Origin: Halovenus sp.
GTDB lineage: Archaea; Halobacteriota; Halobacteria; Halobacteriales; Haloarculaceae
Assembly (NCBI GenBank): GCA_003551265.1
Contig: PUMG01000234.1
Location: 1-6,562, forward strand
Direction of reading: 5' to 3'
Length of the DNA stretch: 6,562 nucleotides
Every line of letters begins with the position of its first letter. Within the stretch, counting starts at the first letter, position 1. The notes beneath the pieces are model-generated. The model ran no database searches. It had not been told where the DNA came from and saw nothing but the letters and a program-made list of their open reading frames with translations. The translations under genes and the position numbers were made by a program. Shown piece after piece: positions 1-5,794 of this stretch.

Positions 1-977
1 AGACGGTGAATACACTCGACCATCTCGTCGGTTCCCACGCCCGGATGATACGTACGGAAGATGAAGTGGATATCCTCACCGAGGGCGTCTCTGTACGTCT
101 CCAGTTCGTCTGCTACCTGTTCCGGGGTTCCGAAGATGGCCTGCGCTTTCAACTCCTCGACCCGGTCAGCGTCGAGTTCGTCGACGGGCTCGCCCGAAAA
201 AATCTCCGCGTACCGTCGCTGGATGTACAGATACCCCTCTCGCATCGTCTCCCACGCCTGTTCGCGTGAATCACCGACCCAGCCGTGCTGGATGACGTAG
301 GTGGTGAACTCGCCGTCGATTTCGTCTTTCTCACGAACGGCGTGAATGTCGTCGACGCGTTTTTTGATGGCACCAACTGAGAGTGAGGAGGGAGCACACC
401 AGCCTTCGGCGGTGCGTGCAGCGCGTCGCACTGCGGGTTTTGCTGCCCCGCCGAGCATGACTGGAACGTCGTTCTCGACAGGTTTTGGCGTAATCCAGAC
501 GTCGGTCGGAATGTCGTGGAATTTCGAATCGTATCCCAGGTCGCCCTCGCTCCATGCGCCCCGGAGGAATGAGACGAGGTCGGCCAGTCGTTCGGCACGC
601 TCCTCACGGGGGACACCGAAGACATCGAACTCGCGAGGGTTCGACCCGATTGCAAGTCCGAGCGTGAGACGGCCGTCAGAGAGGAGGTCGACGGTCGCGC
701 TGTCTTCGGCGAGTCGAATCGGCTCGTACAGCGGCCCGAGCGCGATACAGGACCCGATTTCGATGTCGTCGGTTTCGGCGGCCATCGCGGCCAGTGACGG
801 CATCGTCGCCGAGAGGTACCCGTCCTCGGCGAAGTGGTGTTCAGAGACCCACGCGCTGTCGAGCCCTGCGGCTTCGATTTCGCGTGTGACCGTCAGCATC
901 TCCTCGTAGAGCTCACTCATCTCTCGGTCGTCGTCCGGACGCTTCTGGCCAGTGAACAGCCCAGTCCCGAGTTGCAT
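1..977 (-). CDS. LLM class flavin- or F420-dependent oxidoreductase (3' end cut by window edge)
   Basis: The 325 visible residues fit a luciferase-like monooxygenase / methylene-H4MPT-reductase-type TIM barrel. Visible landmarks are WVSEHHFAEDGY at 43-54, DLLSDGRLTLGLAIGS at 97-112, GGAAKPAVRRAARTAEGW at 176-193 and the C-terminal FGTPEQVADEL at 282-292. Family members are usually about 320-340 residues, so only a few C-terminal residues should be missing past base 1. The frame is open throughout. I chose ATG at 977 because the protein then starts with the usual MQLGTGLFTG-type first beta strand and a TATA-like ACATAT lies 24-29 bases upstream, a leaderless arrangement. The cofactor (FMN or F420) and substrate cannot be read from the sequence; archaeal members often use F420. 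The gene lies downstream of the symporter in the same direction, but the repeat-filled gap and its own promoter suggest separate transcription. The family call is firm; the reaction is unknown. Confidence 0.88.
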   Translation of the reverse strand, partial: MQLGTGLFTGQKRPDDDREMSELYEEMLTVTREIEAAGLDSAWVSEHHFAEDGYLSATMPSLAAMAAETDDIEIGSCIALGPLYEPIRLAEDSATVDLLSDGRLTLGLAIGSNPREFDVFGVPREERAERLADLVSFLRGAWSEGDLGYDSKFHDIPTDVWITPKPVENDVPVMLGGAAKPAVRRAARTAEGWCAPSSLSVGAIKKRVDDIHAVREKDEIDGEFTTYVIQHGWVGDSREQAWETMREGYLYIQRRYAEIFSGEPVDELDADRVEELKAQAIFGTPEQVADELETYRDALGEDIHFIFRTYHPGVGTDEMVECIHR

Positions 978-1000
978 GTGCGCTCGTTCGGAGCGCGTCG

Positions 1001-1006
1001 ATATGT
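1001..1006 (-). promoter_or_regulatory. Putative TATA box of the LLM oxidoreductase gene
   Basis: The minus strand reads ACATAT at -29 to -24 from the ATG at 977. This is the spacing expected when a haloarchaeal transcript starts at or next to the start codon. No purine-rich ribosome binding site is seen before that ATG, which fits a leaderless message. The match to the haloarchaeal TATA consensus is only moderate. Confidence 0.4.
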
Positions 1007-1060
1007 CTGTTGTTTCTCGCACTCTGTTTGACTCGCGGCTCTCGCTCGTCACGCTCTGTC

Positions 1061-1148
1061 GTCAACAAACAATCAGACTGCCGTCAACAAACAATCAGAC
1101 TGCCGTCAACAAACAATCAGACTGCCGTCAACAAACAATCGTACTGCA
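1061..1148. repeat. Tandem array of four 22-bp repeats
   Basis: Copies lie at 1061-1082, 1083-1104, 1105-1126 and 1127-1148. The first three are identical (plus-strand core GTCAACAAACAATCAG followed by ACTGCC). The fourth differs at three bases near its right end. A fifth degenerate copy with a 2-base insertion lies at about 1150-1170, and its AATCAG segment contains the symporter stop codon (TGA on the minus strand at 1169-1167). The array fills most of the gap between the symporter and the LLM gene. Read in the direction of transcription, each unit carries TTGTTTGTT, a T-rich segment, so the array could act in termination. The 22-bp period, about two helical turns, would also suit repeated protein binding. 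There are no spacers, so it is not CRISPR. The array is certain; its function is unknown. Confidence 0.93.
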
Positions 1149-1166
1149 ACCGATGAACAACTACAA

Positions 1167-2609
1167 TCAGTCGGTGGGTGTGGGGACACCTTTCCGGCGT
1201 GTCTCGTCAGTGTCGGCAAGATAGTTCACGACAAGAAACACGAGAACGGAAGCGAGCACGGCGAGTCCGGTCGTATCGAAGTCCACGTATCCGACGTCCT
1301 CGAAGACGCCGCCAACGAGCCTACCGAGAAACCCAGCGAGGACGGCGCTCACGCCGGCCTGCCACGTCAGGCGGTCCCAGTAGAAGGCGGCCACGACGAC
1401 GACAAACAGCGACGCGCCGGTGACACCCCAGGCGTAGGTGGCGAACAGGGCGATGAGTCCAATCTCGCCGACGGTGGCCTGTGTGGCGGCGAACAGAACG
1501 CAGAGGAGACCGAACACTGCGGTGAAGATGCGACTCCACCGGAGCATCTGGCGCTCGGTCGGGTCGTCGAGGAAGTACGGTCCGTAGATGTCCTGTGAGA
1601 TGTAAACACCGATGACGTGCAACAGTGAATCGGTGGTGGACTGGACGACCGCCAGCAACGCGAGCAGCGCGAACGCGCCGAGTACGCCGGTCATGAGGTT
1701 CTCGATTATCGCGGGTGCCATCTGGTCGCCGACGTGTTCGGGCAGATAGAGCGCACCGATGATGCCGATGATGCTGAGCGAGACGTAGATGAGAAACGCA
1801 CCAACGGCGGTTAGCGCGGGTGCGAGACGTGCAGTCTGGACGTCCTTCGCCGAGAGCAGGCGTTGGATGAAGTACGGGTGGACTGCAGTCCCGAAACCCA
1901 TCGCCAGGAACGTTGCAAACATGGTCCGGTTGTTGGGGGTCTCACCACCGTAGACCGTCATGTGACTGGCTTCTTGCGTGAAACTCACGTCGGGGTCGGC
2001 GAGGACGAGTCGACCGAGTACGACGACGAGAATTACGATTCCGGTACCCATCACAGCTACCTGGATGAAGTCGGTTCGTGCGACACTCACCATCCCGCCC
2101 AGGACGGTGTAGGCGGTGATGATGGAGCCAACGGCGAGGATAGCGACGGGCATCGGGATGCCGACGATACCCTCCAGTATGAATCCGATACCGAAGAGTT
2201 GAGCGACGAGGATGACGGCGAAGCTGAACACGATGGAGATAGACGTGACGGTTCGGACGTGCTGTGAACCGGGTCCGTACTCGCGTTCGAGAAGTTCCGA
2301 GACAGAGTTGACGCCGGAGTCGTGCCAGCGTTTTGCCGTCATCGACAGAAACAGTGAGCCTGCCATCACACCGAAGGAAAACAGAGAGAGAAACGCCCAG
2401 CCGTGTTCGGAGGCGTAGCCCACGCCGCCGATGATGCTGAGTGCGCTGATGTAGGTGGCCAGAAGTGATGTCGTCACGAGAAACAGCGGCAGTCCCTGGC
2501 CAGCAGTGGCGAAGTCTGACTGGTCTGTGATGCGTTGCCAGCCCCAGATGCCGATACAGAGAATGCCGATGAGATAGAGCGAGAACACGCCGAAGTAAAA
2601 GGCGTTCAT
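1167..2609 (-). CDS. Sodium:solute symporter (SSS family), substrate unknown
   Basis: This 480-residue polytopic membrane protein should use the sodium gradient to take up a small solute such as an amino acid, carboxylate or sugar across the cytoplasmic membrane. It has about 13 hydrophobic segments and family signatures. These are AGQGLPLFLVTTSLLATYIS at 36-55 with GG at 61-62 (first repeat helices), GGMVSVARTDFIQ at 171-183 (TM6-type motif), HPYFIQRLLSAKD at 244-256, and VVQSTTDSLL at 321-330. In the last, S324-T325 align by eye with the sodium-2-site Ser/Thr pair of PutP. The length is normal for the family. The start is ATG at 2609, preceded by GAGGGTGGTC as ribosome binding site, and it overlaps the stop of the small membrane protein gene by four bases (ATGA). 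This implies translational coupling and co-transcription from about 3010. The stop codon falls inside the first degenerate 22-bp repeat. Proline/PutP-like or pantothenate/PanF-like subfamilies cannot be separated with confidence. Confidence 0.93.
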   Translation of the reverse strand: MNAFYFGVFSLYLIGILCIGIWGWQRITDQSDFATAGQGLPLFLVTTSLLATYISALSIIGGVGYASEHGWAFLSLFSFGVMAGSLFLSMTAKRWHDSGVNSVSELLEREYGPGSQHVRTVTSISIVFSFAVILVAQLFGIGFILEGIVGIPMPVAILAVGSIITAYTVLGGMVSVARTDFIQVAVMGTGIVILVVVLGRLVLADPDVSFTQEASHMTVYGGETPNNRTMFATFLAMGFGTAVHPYFIQRLLSAKDVQTARLAPALTAVGAFLIYVSLSIIGIIGALYLPEHVGDQMAPAIIENLMTGVLGAFALLALLAVVQSTTDSLLHVIGVYISQDIYGPYFLDDPTERQMLRWSRIFTAVFGLLCVLFAATQATVGEIGLIALFATYAWGVTGASLFVVVVAAFYWDRLTWQAGVSAVLAGFLGRLVGGVFEDVGYVDFDTTGLAVLASVLVFLVVNYLADTDETRRKGVPTPTD

Positions 2610-2977
2610 CGACCACCCTCGGTCGATGTGGAGCGCTCGTCGGTCGACGCGGGACGCTCATCGATTGATGTAGAGCGCTCGTCGGTCGACGCGGGACGCT
2701 CGTTGACTGGTGTCGAGCGCTCGCCGGTAGACGTGGGACGCTCATCGATTGATGTAGAGCGCTCGCCGGTGGACGTGGGACGCTCGTTGACTGGTGTCGA
2801 GTGCTCGCCGGTCGAGGTGGTTCTGTTTTCGACTCTGTTGTCGTTCCGGTTGGCGTAGAGTGCCCAGCCCACGAACGCGACGAGAAAGACGACGTGTCCC
2901 CCGAGTGCAACGTACAGGTCGAGCCCAACTGTCGCGACTATCTCTGTGAATCCGTACACCGCCAGATACTCCCCCAT
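2606..2977 (-). CDS. Small membrane protein with heptad-repeat tail, possible symporter partner
   Basis: I do not recognise a named family. From the ATG at 2977 the protein has 123 residues. Residues 1-18 are mildly hydrophobic, and a clear membrane helix lies at about 20-43 (LDLYVALGGHVVFLVAFVGWALYAN). After a short basic/polar stretch, residues 58-120 are nine consecutive heptads of the form E-R/H-S/P-T/A-S/P-x-D/G/N, ending in GGR. The tail is polar, charged and rich in Ser, Thr and Pro, so it is probably disordered; an externally exposed stalk or a cytoplasmic tether are both possible. A TTG at 2998 could add seven residues. I prefer the ATG because the TATA-like TTAATA is 32-37 bases before it but too close to the TTG. 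The stop overlaps the symporter start (ATGA), so the two are made together. Some SSS transporters have small membrane partners encoded beside them, and this could be an analogous subunit; that is inference. Confidence 0.75.
   Translation of the reverse strand: MGEYLAVYGFTEIVATVGLDLYVALGGHVVFLVAFVGWALYANRNDNRVENRTTSTGEHSTPVNERPTSTGERSTSIDERPTSTGERSTPVNERPASTDERSTSIDERPASTDERSTSTEGGR
2611..2620 (-). promoter_or_regulatory. Ribosome binding site of the symporter gene
   Basis: The minus strand reads GAGGGTGGTC just upstream of the ATG at 2609. It is similar to the archaeal GGAGGTGAT consensus, and its GAGGG core ends six bases before the start codon. It lies inside the last codons of the upstream gene, as expected for an internal gene of an operon, and it supports the 2609 start. 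Confidence 0.55.
2618..2806 (-). repeat. Coding tandem repeat, nine 21-bp units with 42- and 84-bp higher-order periods
   Basis: Nine units code for the heptads EHSTPVN, ERPTSTG, ERSTSID, ERPTSTG, ERSTPVN, ERPASTD, ERSTSID, ERPASTD and ERSTSTE. A degenerate tenth, NRTTSTG, lies upstream at 2807-2827. Odd and even heptads alternate (ERS versus ERP type), giving 42 bp. Two four-heptad blocks (2723-2806 and 2639-2722) resemble each other, giving 84 bp. The 8-bp palindrome GAGCGCTC recurs at 2631, 2673, 2715 and 2757, with a variant GAGTGCTC at 2799, exactly 42 bp apart. Because 21 is a multiple of three, the repeat stays open in several frames on both strands, which creates spurious long reading frames. 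Confidence 0.93.
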
Positions 2978-3008
2978 GCTTGTCGCACGACTGTACAACG
3001 AATAGATG

Positions 3009-3014
3009 TATTAA
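3009..3014 (-). promoter_or_regulatory. Putative TATA box of the small-membrane-protein/symporter operon
   Basis: The minus strand reads TTAATA 32-37 bases upstream of the ATG at 2977, in the A+T-rich part of the gap after mptA. Initiation about 25 bases downstream would give a leader of only some ten bases. It is the best promoter candidate for the two-gene unit. Confidence 0.45.
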
Positions 3015-3038
3015 TGATTACTATTCTGACTCGCCGAA

Positions 3039-3051
3039 GTGTACAAAACAC
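3039..3051. promoter_or_regulatory. Short inverted repeat upstream of the symporter operon promoter
   Basis: GTGT and ACAC flank a five-base ACAAA spacer. The site lies 24 bases upstream of the putative TATA box and 17 bases past the mptA stop codon. It could be a small operator for the symporter operon. On the minus strand the T-rich loop (TTTTG) could instead belong to the mptA 3' end. The arms are only four bases, so chance is a real alternative. Confidence 0.22.
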
Positions 3052-3068
3052 ATCAAATTATTTTAGTA

Positions 3069-3998
3069 TCAGTTCCCGTTGAGTTCGCTTTCGAGGGTTC
3101 CGAACTCGGCGACACGCTCGGCGTGAGCGTTGTGCTGGTGGATCGACTCGTCGTTGGACTGTTTCATCGTCACGACGGCGTCTGCAGGCAGGTCGGGGAA
3201 CGTTTCGACGACGCCTTCGGCCATTGCCCGGACGCAGTCTTCGACGAACTTCGCGTCGCTGTGTGCCTCGAAGGTCATGTGGTCTTCGTCTGGTCGCTTG
3301 GCGAGGTTGTAAATCCGTGCGCTCATCGAATCACGGGCGACCGAGATGAGTTCTCGCAGGTCGACTTCGGGCGCTCCGTCACTTTCGATGGTGACTGTTG
3401 CATGTCCACGCTGGGAGTGACCCGGCTGTGGAATCTGGTCGAGGAACTCGTCGATGACGTCACGGTCGACGTCGAGCTCTTCCAGTGTGTCTCGTGCTCG
3501 ACTTTCGGACATTCCCTGCGAACAGGGACAGACGGTCATTCCGGTCACGTGGACGCCGATTTTCTCGCGCGTACCGGCTTCCGTTGCCGTCGCTGCGGCG
3601 ATGATGTCGGCAGAGTACTGGGTTTCGCGCTCCGAACTCGGCGTGTCCTCACGGACGATGTACTCCGCTTCCATCCGGACCTCGGCCTGTGTCGTGTAGT
3701 CGTGTTTTTCGAGCAGACGTTCGGCAACGTCACCACAGACATCCTCGACCCGGTAGGTGGGCTCGCGTACTGCATCTTCGAGCGCCTCGTCGACGACCTC
3801 CATGTTTCGACTCATGTCGGCACCCTTTCGCCAGGATGGAAGGTCGACGTACACCTCGAAGTCGGCCATCAACACGATTGGACGCTTCTCGGCGCGAGCA
3901 ATCTTCACGAGTTTCTGCACGCCTGTCACGCCGACACGGTTGAGACCGACAGTCACGTCGGGGCTGTCCGCCTGTACGTCTGGGAGCTGTTGACTCAT
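3069..3998 (-). CDS. mptA: GTP cyclohydrolase MptA (GTP cyclohydrolase IV, COG1469/FolE2 superfamily)
   Basis: MptA is a cytosolic metal-dependent enzyme, Fe(II) in the characterised methanogen protein. It opens GTP to 7,8-dihydroneopterin 2',3'-cyclic phosphate, the first step of archaeal pterin (methanopterin- or folate-type) synthesis. The 309-residue protein has the normal length. Family landmarks are [13 protein letters not shown] at 17-29, [11 protein letters not shown] at 57-67, the metal/substrate motif [10 protein letters not shown] at 156-165 (cysteines 157 and 159), HSQRGHATV at 194-202, and [14 protein letters not shown] at 282-295. All motif residues are present, so it should be active. 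I chose ATG at 3998 because the family starts close to this point. The frame stays open to 4169, but that extension would overlap the HalX gene by about 120 bases and has a Ser/Arg/Thr-rich shadow composition. The gene lies 49 bp downstream of the HalX gene, so co-transcription is possible; no strong promoter or Shine-Dalgarno sequence is evident. Confidence 0.95.
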   Translation of the reverse strand: MSQQLPDVQADSPDVTVGLNRVGVTGVQKLVKIARAEKRPIVLMADFEVYVDLPSWRKGADMSRNMEVVDEALEDAVREPTYRVEDVCGDVAERLLEKHDYTTQAEVRMEAEYIVREDTPSSERETQYSADIIAAATATEAGTREKIGVHVTGMTVCPCSQGMSESRARDTLEELDVDRDVIDEFLDQIPQPGHSQRGHATVTIESDGAPEVDLRELISVARDSMSARIYNLAKRPDEDHMTFEAHSDAKFVEDCVRAMAEGVVETFPDLPADAVVTMKQSNDESIHQHNAHAERVAEFGTLESELNGN

Positions 3999-4047
3999 TG
4001 GCTGGCCTAGGGAAAACTGGAGGTTAGTGCTTTCGGTACCGGACAGG

Positions 4048-4644
4048 TCACTCGTCCGGAATCTCAGGTATCGAGGGATCGTTGAGGTCGCGGAACGCGG
4101 CATCGAAGTCGTCCTCGTTGAACTCCGAGATGGTCTGGTCGAGTTCGGAGGCGATCTGTTCCATCTCAATCTGGAGTTGTTTGAACGCGTCGTTCTCTGC
4201 CAACTCGGACTCCGGTTTATTCGCCACGAGCGTCGCGTGCTTGGCAGTCAGAGCGTAGTATCGGCGGAGGCGTTCTTCGTACTCCGAAGTGGTGAGCAGT
4301 CGTTCAATCGTCTCGAAGAGGTCACTACGTGAGACCGGTTTGATGACGTAATCGTCGAACGGCATCTCGATGATATCGAAATCAGGGTCCACAGCGGTGA
4401 CCATAGCGACACGAACCTGGAGGTTACGCTCGCGTATCGTTTCGAGCACCTCGTCACCGGAGACACCTGGCATTCGGCGGTCGAGCAGGACGACATCCAC
4501 GGAATCGTCCAGTTGTTCCAGCGCCTCCGTTCCGCCGTAGGCAGTCGAGACGATGTACTCGTCAGTGAGCTGTGCAGCGTAGGCGTCGGCAACGTCCGGC
4601 TCGTCGTCCACGACGAGTACTGTCGCAGGCTCGGAACGGCTCAT
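4048..4644 (-). CDS. HalX-domain response regulator (receiver plus HalX, no DNA-binding domain seen)
   Basis: The 198-residue cytosolic protein begins with a complete receiver domain at about 7-118. The acidic pair is D13-D14, the phospho-acceptor is D55 in [10 protein letters not shown], the switch threonine is T83 (MVTA) and the conserved lysine is K102 (VIKPVS). Residues 120-180 form the alpha-helical HalX domain typical of haloarchaeal regulators, with [22 protein letters not shown] at its start and likely coiled-coil character. The tail is very acidic ([24 protein letters not shown]). No helix-turn-helix or enzymatic output domain is visible, so it probably acts by protein contact. No histidine kinase lies in the window. 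The start is ATG at 4644, with a T-rich CCTTTTG at -34 to -28 as a weak promoter candidate. It is divergent from the hydrolase gene and 49 bp upstream of mptA in the same direction; any regulatory link with them is unproven. Confidence 0.93.
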   Translation of the reverse strand: MSRSEPATVLVVDDEPDVADAYAAQLTDEYIVSTAYGGTEALEQLDDSVDVVLLDRRMPGVSGDEVLETIRERNLQVRVAMVTAVDPDFDIIEMPFDDYVIKPVSRSDLFETIERLLTTSEYEERLRRYYALTAKHATLVANKPESELAENDAFKQLQIEMEQIASELDQTISEFNEDDFDAAFRDLNDPSIPEIPDE

Positions 4645-4771
4645 CTTCTAGCAACTATCGACGACTGTACGCAAAAGGTTTCCGGCCGTGTGACTGGTAA
4701 ATCGTGCTATCGTCTACCAAACACTCGGCGATACAACCAACTCACTGGCGGTCCAATCGGAGCCTGAGTCC
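4645..4771. promoter_or_regulatory. Divergent intergenic region between the HalX regulator and hydrolase genes
   Basis: These 127 bases must hold the promoters of both flanking genes. On the minus side the T-rich CCTTTTG at 4672-4678 is the best TATA-like element for the regulator. On the plus side GATACAACC near 4730-4738 and GGTAAATCG near 4696-4704 are weak candidates for the hydrolase. A five-base inverted repeat (TGGTA at 4695-4699, TACCA at 4715-4719, centres 20 bp apart) is visible but short. No structured RNA is apparent. Confidence 0.4.
4759..4762 (+). promoter_or_regulatory. Weak ribosome binding site of the hydrolase gene
   Basis: GGAG lies nine bases before the ATG at 4772. It is a short match, but with the first in-frame ATG it supports that start. 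It also suggests a message with a leader rather than a leaderless one. Confidence 0.35.
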
Positions 4772-5761
4772 ATGAGAGACACCGAACCGGGTGATTCACG
4801 GCAAGGGTTCGGGGAACCGAGCGACCGTGCTGGCCACCCCGATGACCCGTCGGAGTGGCGTCACGAGACAGCCTACGTCAACGATGTGAAGCTCCACTAC
4901 GTGACGCTCGACCCGAACCCGGCGGCTGTCGACCACCCGACTGGCGCTGCGCCGCTCGTTGTGTTGCTTCATGGCTTTCCCGAGTACTGGTACACGTGGC
5001 GACACCTGCTCTCGCCGCTCGCTGACGCAGGCTATCGCGTTGTCGCTCCGGATTTACGAGGATACAACCGCTCGTCCGCCCCCGCAGGGGTCGATAGCTA
5101 CCGGATGGGCGAACTCGTCGCGGACGTTCGCGGACTTATTGGACACCGGGGTGCGCCAGCGGCTACCATCGTCGGTCATGACTGGGGTGGTCTCATCGGA
5201 TGGGAGTGTGCGCTCCGCGAACCCGACCTCGTCAGCCAACTCGTGGTTATCAACGCCCCACACCCGGACGTGTACCGTCACCGACTGTTTCGTTCACCTG
5301 CGCAGCTGTGTCGGTCGTGGTACGTCTTCGCTGTCCAGCTTCCCTGGGTGCCCGAACGTCTCCTCGCGGTCGATGGCTATCGCCTGCTCGGCGATTCACT
5401 CTCCCAGACAGCAGGTTCCGGCGTGTTCACGGAAGCAGATATCGAGCGCTACCGCGCGGCGATGAGACGGAGCGAGTCACTCTCCGGACCGCTCAACTAC
5501 TACCGAGCGATTGCACGCGAGACTGTCGCGACACAGCTTCGCTCGTTCCTTCCTGGCGAGATGCTCACTCGCCGAACGGTCGAGCGACCGACGCTCGTTC
5601 TCTGGGGCGAACGTGACCCTGTACTCGGTCTCGAACTGCTGGATGGACTTGACGAGGTGGTTACAGAGCTGCGTCTACGGCGACTTCCCGACACCGGTCA
5701 TTGGCCACACCTCGAACGACCGAACCGCGTCGTCGAGAAGATGCTGGCGTTTCTCCAGTGA
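4772..5761 (+). CDS. Alpha/beta hydrolase, epoxide-hydrolase-like
   Basis: The 329-residue soluble protein matches the epoxide hydrolase branch of the alpha/beta fold, which opens epoxides to diols. It has the oxyanion motif HGFPEYWYTWR at 67-77 and VVAPDLRGYNRSS at 90-102. The nucleophile elbow is VGHDWGG at 134-140 with D137, and an Asp nucleophile fits epoxide hydrolases or haloalkane dehalogenases rather than serine esterases. The acid is probably D282 (WGERDPVLG) and the histidine H310 (DTGHWPHLE). The cap has YVFAVQLPWVPE at 184-195 and PLNYYRA at 240-246, in the regions where epoxide hydrolases place their epoxide-activating tyrosines; Y244 and Y184 are the best candidates. These tyrosine motifs favour epoxide hydrolase over dehalogenase. 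About 30 polar acidic residues precede the core, which may be a halophilic extension. It stands alone, divergent from the HalX gene and convergent with gatA. The physiological substrate is unknown. Confidence 0.9.
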   Translation: MRDTEPGDSRQGFGEPSDRAGHPDDPSEWRHETAYVNDVKLHYVTLDPNPAAVDHPTGAAPLVVLLHGFPEYWYTWRHLLSPLADAGYRVVAPDLRGYNRSSAPAGVDSYRMGELVADVRGLIGHRGAPAATIVGHDWGGLIGWECALREPDLVSQLVVINAPHPDVYRHRLFRSPAQLCRSWYVFAVQLPWVPERLLAVDGYRLLGDSLSQTAGSGVFTEADIERYRAAMRRSESLSGPLNYYRAIARETVATQLRSFLPGEMLTRRTVERPTLVLWGERDPVLGLELLDGLDEVVTELRLRRLPDTGHWPHLERPNRVVEKMLAFLQ

Positions 5762-5794
5762 GAGTACTTTTGAGATTTGCTTCGTCTGAACGGG
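5762..5794. terminator. Convergent 3' gap with possible T-tract terminator
   Basis: Only 33 bases separate the hydrolase stop from the gatA stop. On the plus strand TACTTTTGAGATTTG has two short T runs (TTTT at 5768-5771) that could end the hydrolase transcript. No hairpin and no clear T run on the minus strand are seen, so gatA may terminate inside the hydrolase gene. Confidence 0.25.

Noticed and set aside
346..909. Plus-strand 187-residue frame antisense to the LLM gene
   Set aside because: It is Ser/Arg-rich low-complexity sequence opposite a clear oxidoreductase.
1061..1148. CRISPR array
   Set aside because: The 22-bp units are directly adjacent with no variable spacers, and no cas genes are seen.
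952..1224. Plus-strand reading frame of 90 residues across the 22-bp repeats
   Set aside because: Its repetitive Asn/Gln/Lys/Ser content comes only from the DNA repeat. It overlaps the end of the symporter and the start of the LLM gene and has no promoter or family signal.
2535..2858. Plus-strand 107-residue frame with ERSSVD-type repeats
   Set aside because: It mirrors the 21-bp repeat, which contains palindromic GAGCGCTC and stays open in several frames. It lacks a hydrophobic or other domain and starts inside the symporter gene.
1942..2928. Minus-strand 328-residue frame rich in Arg, His and Ser
   Set aside because: It is out of frame with both the symporter and the small membrane protein, and its Arg/His/Ser-rich composition is typical of a shadow frame in G+C-rich haloarchaeal DNA, not of an acidic haloarchaeal protein.
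3039..4010. Plus-strand 323-residue frame antisense to mptA
   Set aside because: The opposite strand carries complete MptA motifs. The antisense product is Val/Asp/Cys/His-rich with no recognisable domain.
3999..4169. N-terminal extension of MptA to the upstream ATG at 4169
   Set aside because: The extra 57 residues do not belong to the family, have shadow-frame composition and overlap the HalX gene.
4695..4719. TGGTA/TACCA inverted repeat as operator between the divergent genes
   Set aside because: Five-base arms with a 15-base spacer and no extension are too likely by chance to claim as a site.
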